Source: Streptomyces abyssalis (GTDB lineage Bacteria > Actinomycetota > Actinomycetes > Streptomycetales > Streptomycetaceae). From it: a stretch of 64,000 bases of DNA. Position 1 is the stretch's first letter. The number at the start of each line of letters is the position of its first letter. The DNA lies in assembly GCF_001751365.1 (NCBI RefSeq), contig NZ_LJGT01000037.1, positions 372,001 to 436,000 on the forward strand, written 5' to 3'. Made by a program: the position numbers and the translations under genes. Below, piece by piece: positions 7,939 through 19,399 of this stretch. Below the pieces are notes generated by a model. That model was not told the DNA's origin. It searched no databases and worked only from the letters and a program-made list of their open reading frames with translations.

Positions 7939-8858
7939 TGGGTTCCCTGCTCGCGCTCGGCTCCGCCCTCTTCTACGGCATCGCCGACTTCACCGGCGGC
8001 CTGCTCTCGCGCCGCGCCGGCTTCGCCCTGGTGGCGCTCGCCGGACAGGCCGGAGGCCTGCTCCTGACCCTGGTCGCGACTCCGCTGCTGCCGGCCACCG
8101 AGCCGTCCGTCTCCGATCTCGCGTGGGGTGCGCTCTCCGGTGTCGGCACCGGGCTCGGCATGGTGTTCCTCTACCGCGGGATGAGCCGCGGTGCGATGAG
8201 CGTCGTGGTGCCGGTCAGCGCGGTGGGCGGCCTGGCCCTGCCCGTACTGGCAGGCGTCGTACTCCTCGGGGACCGCCCGTCGGCGCTGTCCTGGCTGGGC
8301 GTGGTGACCGCAGTGCCTGCGCTCTGGCTCGTGTCACGCAACGGTCCCGCGCGTTCCGGGTCGCCCGCCGCCACGGGCGCTTCCCTGGACGGACTGACCG
8401 CCGGAGCCGGGATCGCCCTGCAGTACGCGGCGCTCGCCCAGGCCAGTCAGGCGTCCGGGATCTGGCCCGTCACCGCCGGGCGCCTCGCCGCGACGGCCGT
8501 GATCCTGCCTGTCGCGCTGCGGGCCCTGCGAGGGGTGCGGCACCCCGCGCGCAACCCACGGACGCCCCGTCGGGCGCCGGAACCGCCGGAGCCGCCGGAA
8601 CCTCGGACGCGTCCGGTGCTGCCGCCGCGCCATGCGGCCGGAGCCGTCGTCACGGGCATGGCGGCGGCGCTCGCCCTCGTGCTCTATCTCCTGGCGACCC
8701 GGGAGCAGATCCTCACCGTCGCCGTGGTGCTCTCCTCGCTCTACCCGGCGATCCCCGTGCTCCTCGGGCTCACCGTCCTGCGCGAACGCCCCACCCGGCT
8801 GCAGGTCACGGGCCTGACCGGCGCCGCCGCCGCGACCGGGCTGCTCACGGCGGGCTGA
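7938..8858 (+). CDS. EamA/DMT family membrane transporter
   Basis: 306 residues, about the normal length for ten-helix drug/metabolite transporters. It has two EamA-type halves, the first opening LLALGSALFYGIADFTGGLLS and the second after a Pro-rich loop near residues 200-235 (RTPRRAPEPPEPPEP). Hydrophobic helices fill the rest, for example SVVVPVSAVGGLALPVL and TVAVVLSSLYPAIPVLLGL. The ATG overlaps the marR-type stop by one base, so translation is probably coupled. The substrate is not evident; efflux of whatever the MarR protein senses is the simplest idea. Confidence 0.8.
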   Translation: MGSLLALGSALFYGIADFTGGLLSRRAGFALVALAGQAGGLLLTLVATPLLPATEPSVSDLAWGALSGVGTGLGMVFLYRGMSRGAMSVVVPVSAVGGLALPVLAGVVLLGDRPSALSWLGVVTAVPALWLVSRNGPARSGSPAATGASLDGLTAGAGIALQYAALAQASQASGIWPVTAGRLAATAVILPVALRALRGVRHPARNPRTPRRAPEPPEPPEPRTRPVLPPRHAAGAVVTGMAAALALVLYLLATREQILTVAVVLSSLYPAIPVLLGLTVLRERPTRLQVTGLTGAAAATGLLTAG

Positions 8859-9005
8859 CGCGCATCCGCGGAGAGCCGCGCGACACCCGCCGCCGCGTGC
8901 CGGCCGCCACGTGTCGTACCGCCGTACAGGGGAACCCCGCACCGGAAGCTTGATGCAGCCGACACAGCGTGGCCCGGCCAGGTCGGGTCAGCGGGACGGA
9001 TACCT

Positions 9006-11678
<2,673 letters not shown>

Positions 11679-11729
11679 ACCGACCGCAACGGGGCAAACG
11701 GCACTGCAGCGGCCCGAGTTGAGGAGGCG

Positions 11730-12020
11730 ATGATGCCGCTGACATTCCGCAGGAGTTTCCGGCTGCTGCCGGGCGTACGACTGAACATCAACCGCAGGTC
11801 GTGGTCCGTGACCACGGGCGGTAAGCGGGGACCGCGCCGCACCTACGGCTCCACCGGCCGCCGCACGACATCGGTGGATCTGCCGGGCCCGTTCGGCTAC
11901 CGGCACACCAGTGCCCGCGGCAGCCGCACGCAAAGCAGCCGCGGGCACGGGAGCAGGCTCAGCAGCGAGCTGATCAGGCTGCTCAGGAGCCGGGGCGGGC
12001 GCCGCGGCCGCGGCATGTGA
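11730..12020 (+). CDS. small DUF4236-type protein
   Basis: 96 residues from ATG 11730 (a second ATG follows at 11733), with GAGGAG just upstream. The N-terminal half fits DUF4236: FRRSFRLLPGVRLNINRRSW, then a glycine-rich strand SVTTGGKRGPRRTYG. The C-terminal half is Arg/Ser/Gly-rich and basic. The family has no known function. It lies 51 bp after the Clp ATPase gene and may be co-transcribed with it. Confidence 0.65.
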   Translation: MMPLTFRRSFRLLPGVRLNINRRSWSVTTGGKRGPRRTYGSTGRRTTSVDLPGPFGYRHTSARGSRTQSSRGHGSRLSSELIRLLRSRGGRRGRGM

Positions 12021-12083
12021 GGCAGGCCGCGGGCAAATGAGCCGGGCTGCCCCGGCGCACGGAGGAAAGGCACCGGTCGTCAG

Positions 12084-12112
12084 GCCCCGGTCGTGGACCT
12101 CACGGCCGGGGC
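12084..12112. terminator. putative terminator hairpin between convergent genes
   Basis: GCCCCGG and CCGGGGC pair across a 15-nt loop. The right arm lies within the last codons of the ANTAR gene. It would serve the DUF4236 transcript and possibly the opposite one. Confidence 0.4.
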
Positions 12113-12810
12113 TTCGCGCCGGGGATCTCGCCGGTCTCCGTGACGACGCGCACGACCTCGCGCAGCTTGGTGTTCCGGTCCTGTGAGCTCTTCTTCAGCA
12201 CGGCGAACGCCTGGTCCTCGTCGAGCTTGTACCGCTCCATGACGATCCCGATGGCCTCGCCGATGTTGTGCCGGGTCTCCATCGCGGTGTGCAGCTGAGC
12301 GTGCGTACGGGCGCTGGAGAAGGCGACCGCGCTGTGTGACGCCAGCAGCCAGCCGACGTGCTCGGAGCGCTGTGTGAAGGCGTTCGGGGTGGAGGAGTAG
12401 AGGTCGAGGGCGCCGAGGTTGTCGTCCTCGGTGTAGAGCAGGAAGCCCATCATGCTGCCGATGCCCAGTTCCCGTGCCTGCGGCGCGTACTGCGGCCACC
12501 GCTTCACCGTCTCGGTCATGTCCGCGACGCGGTAGACCTCCTCCAGGGTCCGGGCGGCGTCGAAGCAGGGGCCCTCGCCCACCTCGCCCTGGATACGGTC
12601 CGAGGCGCGCACCAGGTCGCTGGTGGTGGCGAGCGTCCTGACCTGCTGGTTCTCCACCGTCATCACACCGGCGGCCTCGCATCCGTCGACCAGCTCCACC
12701 GCGTGCACGACGACACGGTCCAGCGTCTTCTGGACGGAGTCCTGAGCGAGGAGATCACGGGCCATGCGTGCCAGACCTGTCGCGAATTCCTCCAGCTCAT
12801 CAGCCGACAT
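12100..12810 (-). CDS. GAF-ANTAR RNA-binding antiterminator
   Basis: 236 residues from an ATG preceded by GGAGG. The N-terminal two-thirds is a GAF domain (VELVDGCEAAGVMTVENQQ; GEGPCFDAARTLEEVYRVAD). The C-terminal ANTAR domain begins near residue 170 (HNIGEAIGIVMERYKLDEDQ) and includes the conserved AFAVLKKSSQDRNTKLREV. ANTAR proteins bind paired hairpins in mRNA leaders and prevent termination; the GAF part senses a ligand. Longer upstream starts exist, but their codons look non-coding. It is monocistronic. Confidence 0.88.
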   Translation of the reverse strand: MSADELEEFATGLARMARDLLAQDSVQKTLDRVVVHAVELVDGCEAAGVMTVENQQVRTLATTSDLVRASDRIQGEVGEGPCFDAARTLEEVYRVADMTETVKRWPQYAPQARELGIGSMMGFLLYTEDDNLGALDLYSSTPNAFTQRSEHVGWLLASHSAVAFSSARTHAQLHTAMETRHNIGEAIGIVMERYKLDEDQAFAVLKKSSQDRNTKLREVVRVVTETGEIPGAKPRP

Positions 12811-12978
12811 CCCTGTTCCTCCACCGCTCGTCACCCGCAGGACAATACCGAGGCACATTACGTGGCGCATTGCCCGGGCACTGCAGGGCCCGTGAGGGCC
12901 TTGCAGCGCGGGCCCTTGCCCGCGATCCGGGCCCACGGGCCGGACGGGCCCGTGAACCGGTCCCGCGAGCCGGGCGGG

Positions 12979-13860
12979 CTACTTGAGCAGGCGCGACATG
13001 CGGCGGTCCGCGAGCGGCTTGCCGCCGGTCTGGCAGGTCGGGCAGTACTGCAGGGAGCTGTCGCTGAAGGAGACCTCCCTGACGGTGTCGCCGCACACCG
13101 GGCACGGCTCGCCGGTACGGCCGTGCACCCGCAGCCCCGTCTTCTTCTCCGACTTGAGCTCCCCGGCCGCCAGCCCGCGTGAGCGTTCGACGGCGTCGCG
13201 CAGGGTGGCGCGGAGCGCCTCGTACAGGCCGGTGATCTCCTCCCCCGAGAGCTCTCCGGCGATCTTGAACGGTGAGAGGCGTGCGGCGTGGAGGATCTCG
13301 TCCGAGTAGGCGTTGCCGACACCGGCGATCACGCTCTGGTCGCGCAGTAGTCCCTTGATCCGGTGGCGCTCACCCCGTACGAGACCGGCGAAGACCTCCG
13401 CGGTGAATTCGCCGGCGAGCGGGTCGGGCCCCAGCCGTGCGACGCCCGGCACCTCCGAAGGATCGTGCACGCAGTAGACCGCGAGGCGCTTGCGCGTGCC
13501 TGCCTCCGTGAGGTCGAACCCGCCGTCGCCCCCGCCGCCCTCCTCCGGCGCGGTCAGCGAGAGCCGGAGAGCCAGCGGGCCCTTGCCCGGACGGGGCGGT
13601 GCCGGCGGGAAGGACTCCCGCCAGCGCAGCCAGCCCGCCCGGGCGAGGTGGACGACCAGATGGAGACCGCCGGCCTCCAGGTCGAGGAACTTGCCGTGCC
13701 GGGACACACCCGTGAAGGTCTGCCCCTCCAGCGCCGCCGGCTGCGGCTCGTACGTCTTGAGGACGCTGATGGCCAGCGGCGTGACGCGCTCCACCGTGCG
13801 CCCCGTGAGGCGGTCGTCGAGGAAGTCACGCAGCGCCTCGACCTCTGGCAGTTCCGGCAT
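12979..13860 (-). CDS. Fpg/Nei family DNA glycosylase
   Basis: 293 residues. It begins MPELPEVEALRDFLDD; after Met removal Pro1 and Glu2 are the catalytic pair of the family. The helix-two-turn-helix follows (IKGLLRDQSVIAGVGNAYSDEILH), and the protein ends with a zinc finger (CPVCG ... CPTC). Expected action: removal of oxidised bases and strand cleavage in base-excision repair. The segment RAGWLRW and the finger sequence resemble Nei-like rather than classical MutM enzymes. The OsmC peroxidase gene ends 42 bp upstream on the same strand, so the two may form an oxidative-damage operon. Confidence 0.88.
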   Translation of the reverse strand: MPELPEVEALRDFLDDRLTGRTVERVTPLAISVLKTYEPQPAALEGQTFTGVSRHGKFLDLEAGGLHLVVHLARAGWLRWRESFPPAPPRPGKGPLALRLSLTAPEEGGGGDGGFDLTEAGTRKRLAVYCVHDPSEVPGVARLGPDPLAGEFTAEVFAGLVRGERHRIKGLLRDQSVIAGVGNAYSDEILHAARLSPFKIAGELSGEEITGLYEALRATLRDAVERSRGLAAGELKSEKKTGLRVHGRTGEPCPVCGDTVREVSFSDSSLQYCPTCQTGGKPLADRRMSRLLK

Positions 13861-13902
13861 CTCTCCTCCGCTCCCGCCGGACCGGCGCGCGGCCGGCCGG
13901 GC

Positions 13903-14328
13903 TCAGCTCAGCTTGGCGGTCAGGGTGATGGTCGTGCCCGAAAGGGCCTGGGAGACGGGGCAGTTGACCTTCGCCTCCTCGGCGGCGGCGGTGAAGGCGG
14001 CCTCGTCGACGCCCGGCACCTCGCCCTGCACGGTGATGTGGATGCCCGTGATCCCGGTGCCCGGCTGGAACGTCACATCCGCCTGGGTGCTGAGCCGGGT
14101 GGGCGGGGTGCCCGCGGAGTTGAGCCCGTTGGACAGCGCCATCGAGAAGCAGCTGGAGTGCGCTGCGGCGATCAGCTCCTCCGGGCTGGTCCTGCCGTTC
14201 GGCTCCTCGGCGCGCGAGGCCCAGGTGACGGGCTGCGTGCCGATTCCGGAGGAGTCGAAGGTGACCTCTCCCGACCCCTGCTTGAGGTCCCCGTTCCACA
14301 CCGTGTGCGCTGTGCGTGTCGTCGCCAT
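13903..14328 (-). CDS. OsmC family peroxidase
   Basis: 141 residues, normal for OsmC. The two redox cysteines are present: Cys60 in AAAHSSCFSMAL and Cys123 in VNCPVSQAL. The ATG has GGAGGAG upstream at good distance. These cytoplasmic enzymes reduce organic hydroperoxides through the cysteine pair. It lies just upstream of the DNA glycosylase gene and is divergent from the GH25 gene across 268 bp. Confidence 0.9.
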   Translation of the reverse strand: MATTRTAHTVWNGDLKQGSGEVTFDSSGIGTQPVTWASRAEEPNGRTSPEELIAAAHSSCFSMALSNGLNSAGTPPTRLSTQADVTFQPGTGITGIHITVQGEVPGVDEAAFTAAAEEAKVNCPVSQALSGTTITLTAKLS

Positions 14329-14596
14329 GGTCGTACTCCTCCGTCGTGCGGGTTCGTCTCTGCCAGTGTGACGGGTGCCCGGCGGCGCACCCGCCCCGAT
14401 CCTCCGCCCGCGGGCGCCGCCGGTACGGGGACGACGCGCCGGAGCACGCCGCCGGGCACGCCCGCACCGTGACCCCGAGCGACCGATCGGCGCCCCGCGG
14501 CGGGCCGTTCGGGGTACGGTGCGCCGCGTTACGGGTATCGGAACGGATGAGCGAAACGCAGCCGGACTGAAGAACCGGACTGAAGAAGGAGTCAAA

Positions 14597-15148
14597 GTGA
14601 TCAAAGGCGTCGACGTCTCGTCGTACCAACCGTCGGACTACAGCACGAAGGGCCTCGACTTCGTCTTCATCAAGATCACGGAGGGTACGTCGTACACGAA
14701 CCCGAAGTGGGTCGACCAGCGTCAGACGGCGCGCGACGCCGAACTCGTCACCGGCTTCTACCACTTCGGCCGCGCCGGCAGCATGAAGGCACAGGCCGAC
14801 TACTTCATGTCGAAGATCAACCTGGTCAAGGGCGACATGCTCGTACTGGACTGGGAGGACGCCGCCGTCACCAACGCCGAGAAGGACGACTGGATCAAGT
14901 ACGTGCAGAAGGAACGCCCCCACACCAGGGTGCTGCTGTACTGCAACGTCAACTTCTGGCTCAACCACGACACGACGTCCTTCGCCGGGGACGGTCTGTG
15001 GATAGCCCACTACAACGGCAAGCCGGGCAAGCCCGGCATCGAACACCCGTGGCGCTTCCACCAGTACACGGACGACCCGATCGACACGAACCTCGGGGAC
15101 TTCGACAGCCGCGCCGATCTGCGCAAGTGGACCCACAAGGAGCCCTAG
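14597..15148 (+). CDS. GH25-type lysozyme lacking a signal peptide
   Basis: 183 residues from a GTG start with GAAGGAG upstream. The protein opens directly with the GH25 core: GVDVSSYQ (Asp6), FVFIKITEGTSY, then VLDWEDA with Asp85 and Glu87 in the DxE active-site pattern, and ends KWTHKEP. GH25 enzymes cleave the MurNAc-GlcNAc bond of peptidoglycan. There is no signal peptide, membrane segment or cell-wall-binding domain, unlike secreted Streptomyces lysozymes, so it would stay in the cytoplasm unless released by lysis or another secretion path. No phage genes surround it. Confidence 0.82.
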   Translation: MIKGVDVSSYQPSDYSTKGLDFVFIKITEGTSYTNPKWVDQRQTARDAELVTGFYHFGRAGSMKAQADYFMSKINLVKGDMLVLDWEDAAVTNAEKDDWIKYVQKERPHTRVLLYCNVNFWLNHDTTSFAGDGLWIAHYNGKPGKPGIEHPWRFHQYTDDPIDTNLGDFDSRADLRKWTHKEP

Positions 15149-15249
15149 CGGAGGGGGAGTTGATCCGTGGTCCCGTCGCGTCCGGGGCGAGCCCGGCACC
15201 GCATGCACCCGCGCGCGACAGCGGGTCCGAATGCGGATAACCTCCCGGC

Positions 15250-15714
15250 ATGCCGGAAGCCAACATAAGCCCGCCGACCGATGACGAGACGACCGCGCCC
15301 CAGAGCGGACCCGAGAGCGGACCCGAGCGCGGATCCGAGACCCCGCCCGGGAGCGGCACGGAGAATCCCCTGACCGGGTACGCGCCGGGGGAGGAGCCGT
15401 CGGACGAGTCGTCGGAGGAGCCGTCGGAGGGGGCAGACCCGGCCGCCCGCACGGGCCTGACGCCACGGCAGGCGCGGCGCGTCCGCATCATCGTCTCCGG
15501 CGTCGTCATGGTGGCCGTGGCGGTCGCGCTCGTCGTACGGCTGGGGAGCGCACCCTCCGTGCTCACCATGGGCTTCTACGGCATAGCGCTCATACTCTCC
15601 GGCACCGCCATCGTGCTGAGCCGCCGGGGCCGCACCCGGGTCGCGACCGGAGTGCTGGTGCTGGGATTCGCGGCGGTGGCGCTGGCCGAATGGCTGCTGG
15701 CGTCCGTCCAGTGA
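15250..15714 (+). CDS. small membrane protein of unknown function
   Basis: 154 residues. The first about 70 are Ser/Glu/Pro-rich and acidic (SDESSEEPSEG). They are followed by three predicted membrane helices: RIIVSGVVMVAVAVALVV, a second around TMGFYGIALILSGTAIVL, and VLVLGFAAVALAEWLLA at the C-terminus. The DNA encoding the acidic part contains short repeats (AGCGGACCCGAG). I do not recognise an enzyme or transporter motif. It lies 39 bp before the DUF1707 gene and may be co-transcribed. Confidence 0.7.
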   Translation: MPEANISPPTDDETTAPQSGPESGPERGSETPPGSGTENPLTGYAPGEEPSDESSEEPSEGADPAARTGLTPRQARRVRIIVSGVVMVAVAVALVVRLGSAPSVLTMGFYGIALILSGTAIVLSRRGRTRVATGVLVLGFAAVALAEWLLASVQ

Positions 15715-15753
15715 GCCGGCTGCGGCGGCCACGGCACGTAATAGGCTGACCGC

Positions 15754-16584
15754 ATGAGTGACGAGCTGCCCGAGATGCGCGCTTCGGACGCCGAGCGAGA
15801 GCGCGTCGCCGAGGTCCTCCGTGACGCGCTGGCCGAGGGGCGGCTCGGCATGGAGGAGTTCCAGGAGCGTCTCGACAGCACCTATCAGGCCCGTACGCGC
15901 GGTGAGTTGGTCCCTCTCGTACGCGATCTTCCGCACCACGCCGACGGGGGCGCGGACGGGGCGGACGCCTCCGCCTCCCGCCTCCCGGACGTGGCTGGTG
16001 CGGGGGAGGCCTCGCTCGCACCGTCGCCCGGCAGGAAGCGGCGCTGGGCGGAACGGATCGGCGGGAGGGCCACCTCGCGCTGGGGCCTCGGCGTCATGGG
16101 CGGATTCGGGCGCAAGGGCGAGTGGACGGTGCCGCGCACCTTCACCGGCGTCGGCATCATGGGCGGCGGCGAACTCGACCTGCGGGAGGCCCGCTTCGAG
16201 GACCGGGACGTCGTCATCCGCTGCTTCGCGCTGATGGGCGGCTTCAGCGTCACCGTGCCGCCCGGGCTGGGCGTCGAGGTGCGTGGCGTGGGCATCATGG
16301 GTGGATTCGACTCCTCCGCCTCGGGGTTCGGGGACCCCGACGCACCACGCGTGGTGATCACCGGTCTCACGATGATGGGCGGCGTCGGCGTCGTACGGAA
16401 GCTTCCCCGGGCGGAGAAGCTGCAGTTGCGTGCCGAGAAGCGTGAACGGCGCGAGCTGGAGCGCCGTCAGCGCAAGGACGAGCGCGAACGCAGGAGCGGG
16501 CACGGCGACCCCGGCGCACACGGGGGACACGGGGGCCACGAGTGGCGCCGGGACGGCGGGGGCCACGGCGGCAAGTCCCTCTAG
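15754..16584 (+). CDS. DUF1707 / LiaF-like envelope-stress type protein
   Basis: 276 residues. The N-terminal DUF1707 helical domain is clear (MRASDAERERVAEVLRDALA, then GRLGMEEFQERLDSTY). A beta-rich LiaF-like domain with repeated GIMGG/MGGF turns fills about residues 110-215 (FTGVGIMGGGELDLREA). The tail is highly charged, then His/Gly-rich. LiaF-type domains occur in membrane-stress sensing; no membrane helix is seen here, so it probably acts in the cytoplasm or at the membrane surface. The exact role is unknown. Confidence 0.78.
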   Translation: MSDELPEMRASDAERERVAEVLRDALAEGRLGMEEFQERLDSTYQARTRGELVPLVRDLPHHADGGADGADASASRLPDVAGAGEASLAPSPGRKRRWAERIGGRATSRWGLGVMGGFGRKGEWTVPRTFTGVGIMGGGELDLREARFEDRDVVIRCFALMGGFSVTVPPGLGVEVRGVGIMGGFDSSASGFGDPDAPRVVITGLTMMGGVGVVRKLPRAEKLQLRAEKRERRELERRQRKDERERRSGHGDPGAHGGHGGHEWRRDGGGHGGKSL

Positions 16585-16622
16585 CGCAGTGGTGCTTGCC
16601 ACCCGAGGGATTCACGCCTGAG

Positions 16623-16643
16623 GCACCCGGGAGCTCCGGGTGC
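16623..16643. terminator. terminator hairpin
   Basis: GCACCCGG-GAGCT-CCGGGTGC, an 8-bp perfect stem with a 5-nt loop, lies between the convergent DUF1707 and CoA-transferase genes. Confidence 0.55.
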
Positions 16644-16756
16644 GCCGCGCCCGGGGTGACGGCGGACCGCATGACGGCGGCTCCGGTACGGCACAAGGCG
16701 GTACCGCGGAAGGCGGGACGGCCGGTGGGCCGGACGGGCCGGTCGTCCGTGGCCGT

Positions 16757-18394
16757 TCACCACCAGGCGGCGGGATCGGCGCCCGGCACACCGGGCGGCC
16801 GTGACCAGTCGGCAGGGGCACCTTCGTAACCGACCGGCGGCAGTACATAGCGCAGCCGTCCGAGCGGGCTGTCGGTCTCGGCCAGCCAGGAGGCGGGGTC
16901 CGCCGGGCCGGCCGGACCGGGCGCCGCGGCCCCGGTGGCAGGGAGCCCCTCCGGCCGGGAGCCGGCTGTGCCCTGCGAGGTCAGCCCGCTGACGAGCCAG
17001 TCCGCGGTCTGGGCGAGTGCGAGCTGCACCAGCCGCGCGCCGGACCGGCCACACCGCTGCTCGGTGAGAGCCCGCATGACGGCGGCCGCGAGGAGATAGC
17101 CGGTGCCGTGATCGAGGGCTTGTGCCGGAAGGGCCCCGGGCCGCTCCTCGCCTGCCTCGTCCTGCTGCCTCTCCGTATGGGCGATGCCGCTCGCCGCCTG
17201 TACGAGGCTGTCGAAGCCGCGCCTTCTGTGCCACGGGTCGTACGCCCCCCACGCGCTGATCTGGCCCACGACCACGCCCGGGCGCCGGTCGGCCAGCGAT
17301 TCCGGGGCGAGTCCGTAGCGGTCCAGCGCACCCGGGCGGTAGCCGGTGACGACGACGTCCGCCGCGGACAGCAACTCCTCGAAGTCGGCCTGCCCGGCGC
17401 GTGAGGAGAGGTCCAGGAGTGCGGAACGCTTGCCCGCGGCAGTGGCCGCGTGCGTGTCCGCGTCCTCAGGGAGGTGCGGGGCGTCGATGCGGAGCACGTC
17501 CGCGCCGAACAGCGCCAGGGTGCGGGTGGCGACGGGGCCTGCGAGGACCCGGGTGAGGTCCAGTACGCGGACCCCGTGCAGCGGGCCGTGGCCCGCGGGC
17601 TCGGGCAGCTTGCGGGGGAACGCCTGGTCCATGCGTGCGGTGGTGAGCAGCGGACGGCGTCCCGCCTGGGCGCCCTGCGGGTGTGCCGCCCACTCCTGAG
17701 GCGTACGGACGGCCACCGCGAGGCCGCCCGCCGCGTACACCGTCTCCTCGACCTCGGCGGCGTCGCGCCGGGCCAGTTCCGCGGCGACGGTCTCGACGAG
17801 CGCGGCGTCGTCTCCGTCCTCCCCGTCGATGCCGAGGGCGGCAAGCAGCCGGGCGCGGTGGTGCGGGTAGTTCGCGTGGGTGCGGAGCCAGCCTTCCGCG
17901 GTGCGCCAGAAACGGGACAGGGGGGCGAACCTCACCGGCTCGCGTCCGTCGATCCTCAGATGACGTTCGCTGGTGAAGGCGGTGGCGACCGCCCCGTCGT
18001 CCACGTCCACGGACGGAACGGCGCGGGTGCCGATGACGGTGCGGGTGCCCGTGCGGGTGCCGTTGACGGGACCGCTTGCCGCCCCGTCGGAACGTACGGA
18101 CGACAGCTCGGCCGCGGCAAGCGAGCACACCGCCACCGAGGCCCGGGCCAGCTCCCGTACGGGCAGCCGCGAGAGGAGGGTTGCCCGCGGCGTGCAGGTG
18201 ATCCGTTCCAGCAGTGCGCCGTCACCGCCGAGGGCGGCCCAGGCGTGTGCGGCGCCCGGGAGAGCGGCACCGGGGCCGCCGGTCTCCCCGGGCTGTGCCG
18301 GGGCGGGGTCCGCACTCAGCGGTTCACTGCGCAATTGGTCGGACGTTCCGGCCGGGGCTGCGGTACCGACTGCCGCTGATGAAGATCGTTCCAT
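16757..18394 (-). CDS. family III CoA-transferase (CaiB/BaiF type)
   Basis: 545 residues from ATG 18394 (MERSSSAAVG; another ATG lies 9 bp upstream; neither has a strong ribosome site). The C-terminal half holds the family III core: LHGVRVLDLTRVLAGPVATRT, GADVLRIDAP, then RRRGFDSLVQAASGIAHTE with the Asp expected to carry the acyl group. The N-terminal 250 residues contain a weaker partial copy of the fold (TSERHLRIDGREPVRF) after a low-complexity start. These enzymes move CoA between carboxylic acids. Substrates are unknown and no pathway partner is adjacent. Confidence 0.78.
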   Translation of the reverse strand: MERSSSAAVGTAAPAGTSDQLRSEPLSADPAPAQPGETGGPGAALPGAAHAWAALGGDGALLERITCTPRATLLSRLPVRELARASVAVCSLAAAELSSVRSDGAASGPVNGTRTGTRTVIGTRAVPSVDVDDGAVATAFTSERHLRIDGREPVRFAPLSRFWRTAEGWLRTHANYPHHRARLLAALGIDGEDGDDAALVETVAAELARRDAAEVEETVYAAGGLAVAVRTPQEWAAHPQGAQAGRRPLLTTARMDQAFPRKLPEPAGHGPLHGVRVLDLTRVLAGPVATRTLALFGADVLRIDAPHLPEDADTHAATAAGKRSALLDLSSRAGQADFEELLSAADVVVTGYRPGALDRYGLAPESLADRRPGVVVGQISAWGAYDPWHRRRGFDSLVQAASGIAHTERQQDEAGEERPGALPAQALDHGTGYLLAAAVMRALTEQRCGRSGARLVQLALAQTADWLVSGLTSQGTAGSRPEGLPATGAAAPGPAGPADPASWLAETDSPLGRLRYVLPPVGYEGAPADWSRPPGVPGADPAAWW

Positions 18395-18592
18395 GCCGGG
18401 CATTCTGGCACTGGCCGTGCGATGTCCGGCGGCCAACGGACGCGAAGCACGGCCGCGTCGCCCGCCACGGCGCACGCGGCTCCCGGCAAGCACCGGCCGC
18501 CCGGAGCTGCCGGTGCCCGCCGCTGGTGCTCGCCGCAGGGGCCGGGGGCAGGAGTCTCAGGGGCAGCGTGCAGGGTGCCCGCTGTGGTGTCC

Positions 18593-19399
18593 TCAGCTGC
18601 CCGGCTCGGGCGGCGAGGCCGTCACCACGCGCATGCCGAGCTCGGTGAACTCCTGCCGTGCGGCCTCGGCCATGTCCGTGTCCGTGACGAGGGTGCCGAA
18701 CACGTCCGCGCCGCCGACGCGGGCGAAGCAGCGCAGGCCCAGCTTGGTGGAGTCCGCGACCACCACGGCACGGGCCGCCCGCTCGGCCATGAGCCTGTTC
18801 GTCGTGGCCTCGGCCTCGTCGTGGACAGTGCCGCCCCATTCCGCGTCGATGCCGTTCACACCGATGAAGGCGATGTCCAGCGCAAGCTGTCGCAGCACCA
18901 TCTCGCTGAAGGGACCGGTGAGTTCGAAGGAACGGGAGTGGGCCACGCCGCCCGTGAGGACGATCTTGATCTGCGGACGGACCGCCAACTCGTACGCGAT
19001 GTTCAGGGAGTTGGTGACGATGGTCAGCCGGTCGTGGGGGGCCGCCTCCGCGAACTCCGGTCTGGTGGCCAGCGCCCTGGCGATCTCAGTCGTCGTCGTG
19101 CCCCCGCTGAGGCCGACGACGTCACCGGGCCCGGCCATGGCCGCCGCGGCCTCCGCCACGGCGTGCTTCTGCGCGGAATGGTGGCCGTGTTTGTAGCGGA
19201 TCGGGAGGTCGTAGGTCACGGAGCTGAGGACCGCACCGCCGCGGGTGCGCTTGAGCAGCTGCTGCTCGGCCAGGGCGTCCATGTCGCGGCGCATGGTCGC
19301 CGCAGACACCTCGAGTGACGTCGCCGCCTCCTCCACATCGAGCCGCCCCCGCTCACCCAGCAGCTCCAGCAGTGCGTTCATGCGCTCGTGCCGCTTCAT
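18593..19399 (-). CDS. DeoR family transcriptional regulator
   Basis: 268 residues. The N-terminal DeoR helix-turn-helix is at about 4-57 (MNALLELLGERGRLDVEEAA, ATMRRDMDALAEQQLLKRTRGG). The sugar-phosphate-binding domain follows, with VGLSGGTTTTEIARAL, TIVTNSLNIAYEL and AVVVADSTKLG. DeoR proteins usually repress and release DNA on binding a phosphosugar. It overlaps the aldolase gene by ATGA and is last in the SIS-aldolase-DeoR operon, so it probably regulates that operon. Confidence 0.88.
   Translation of the reverse strand: MKRHERMNALLELLGERGRLDVEEAATSLEVSAATMRRDMDALAEQQLLKRTRGGAVLSSVTYDLPIRYKHGHHSAQKHAVAEAAAAMAGPGDVVGLSGGTTTTEIARALATRPEFAEAAPHDRLTIVTNSLNIAYELAVRPQIKIVLTGGVAHSRSFELTGPFSEMVLRQLALDIAFIGVNGIDAEWGGTVHDEAEATTNRLMAERAARAVVVADSTKLGLRCFARVGGADVFGTLVTDTDMAEAARQEFTELGMRVVTASPPEPGS

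Noticed and set aside
7921..7940. A separate start for the EamA gene upstream of 7938
   Set aside because: Upstream in-frame sequence runs through the marR repeats in another frame and is Arg/Gly-rich; ATG 7938 begins the first membrane helix.
12890..12965. GGGCCC-rich inverted repeats between the ANTAR and glycosylase genes
   Set aside because: Several short GC-rich stems overlap with no single best structure; probably a weak terminator of the glycosylase gene but not certain enough to list.
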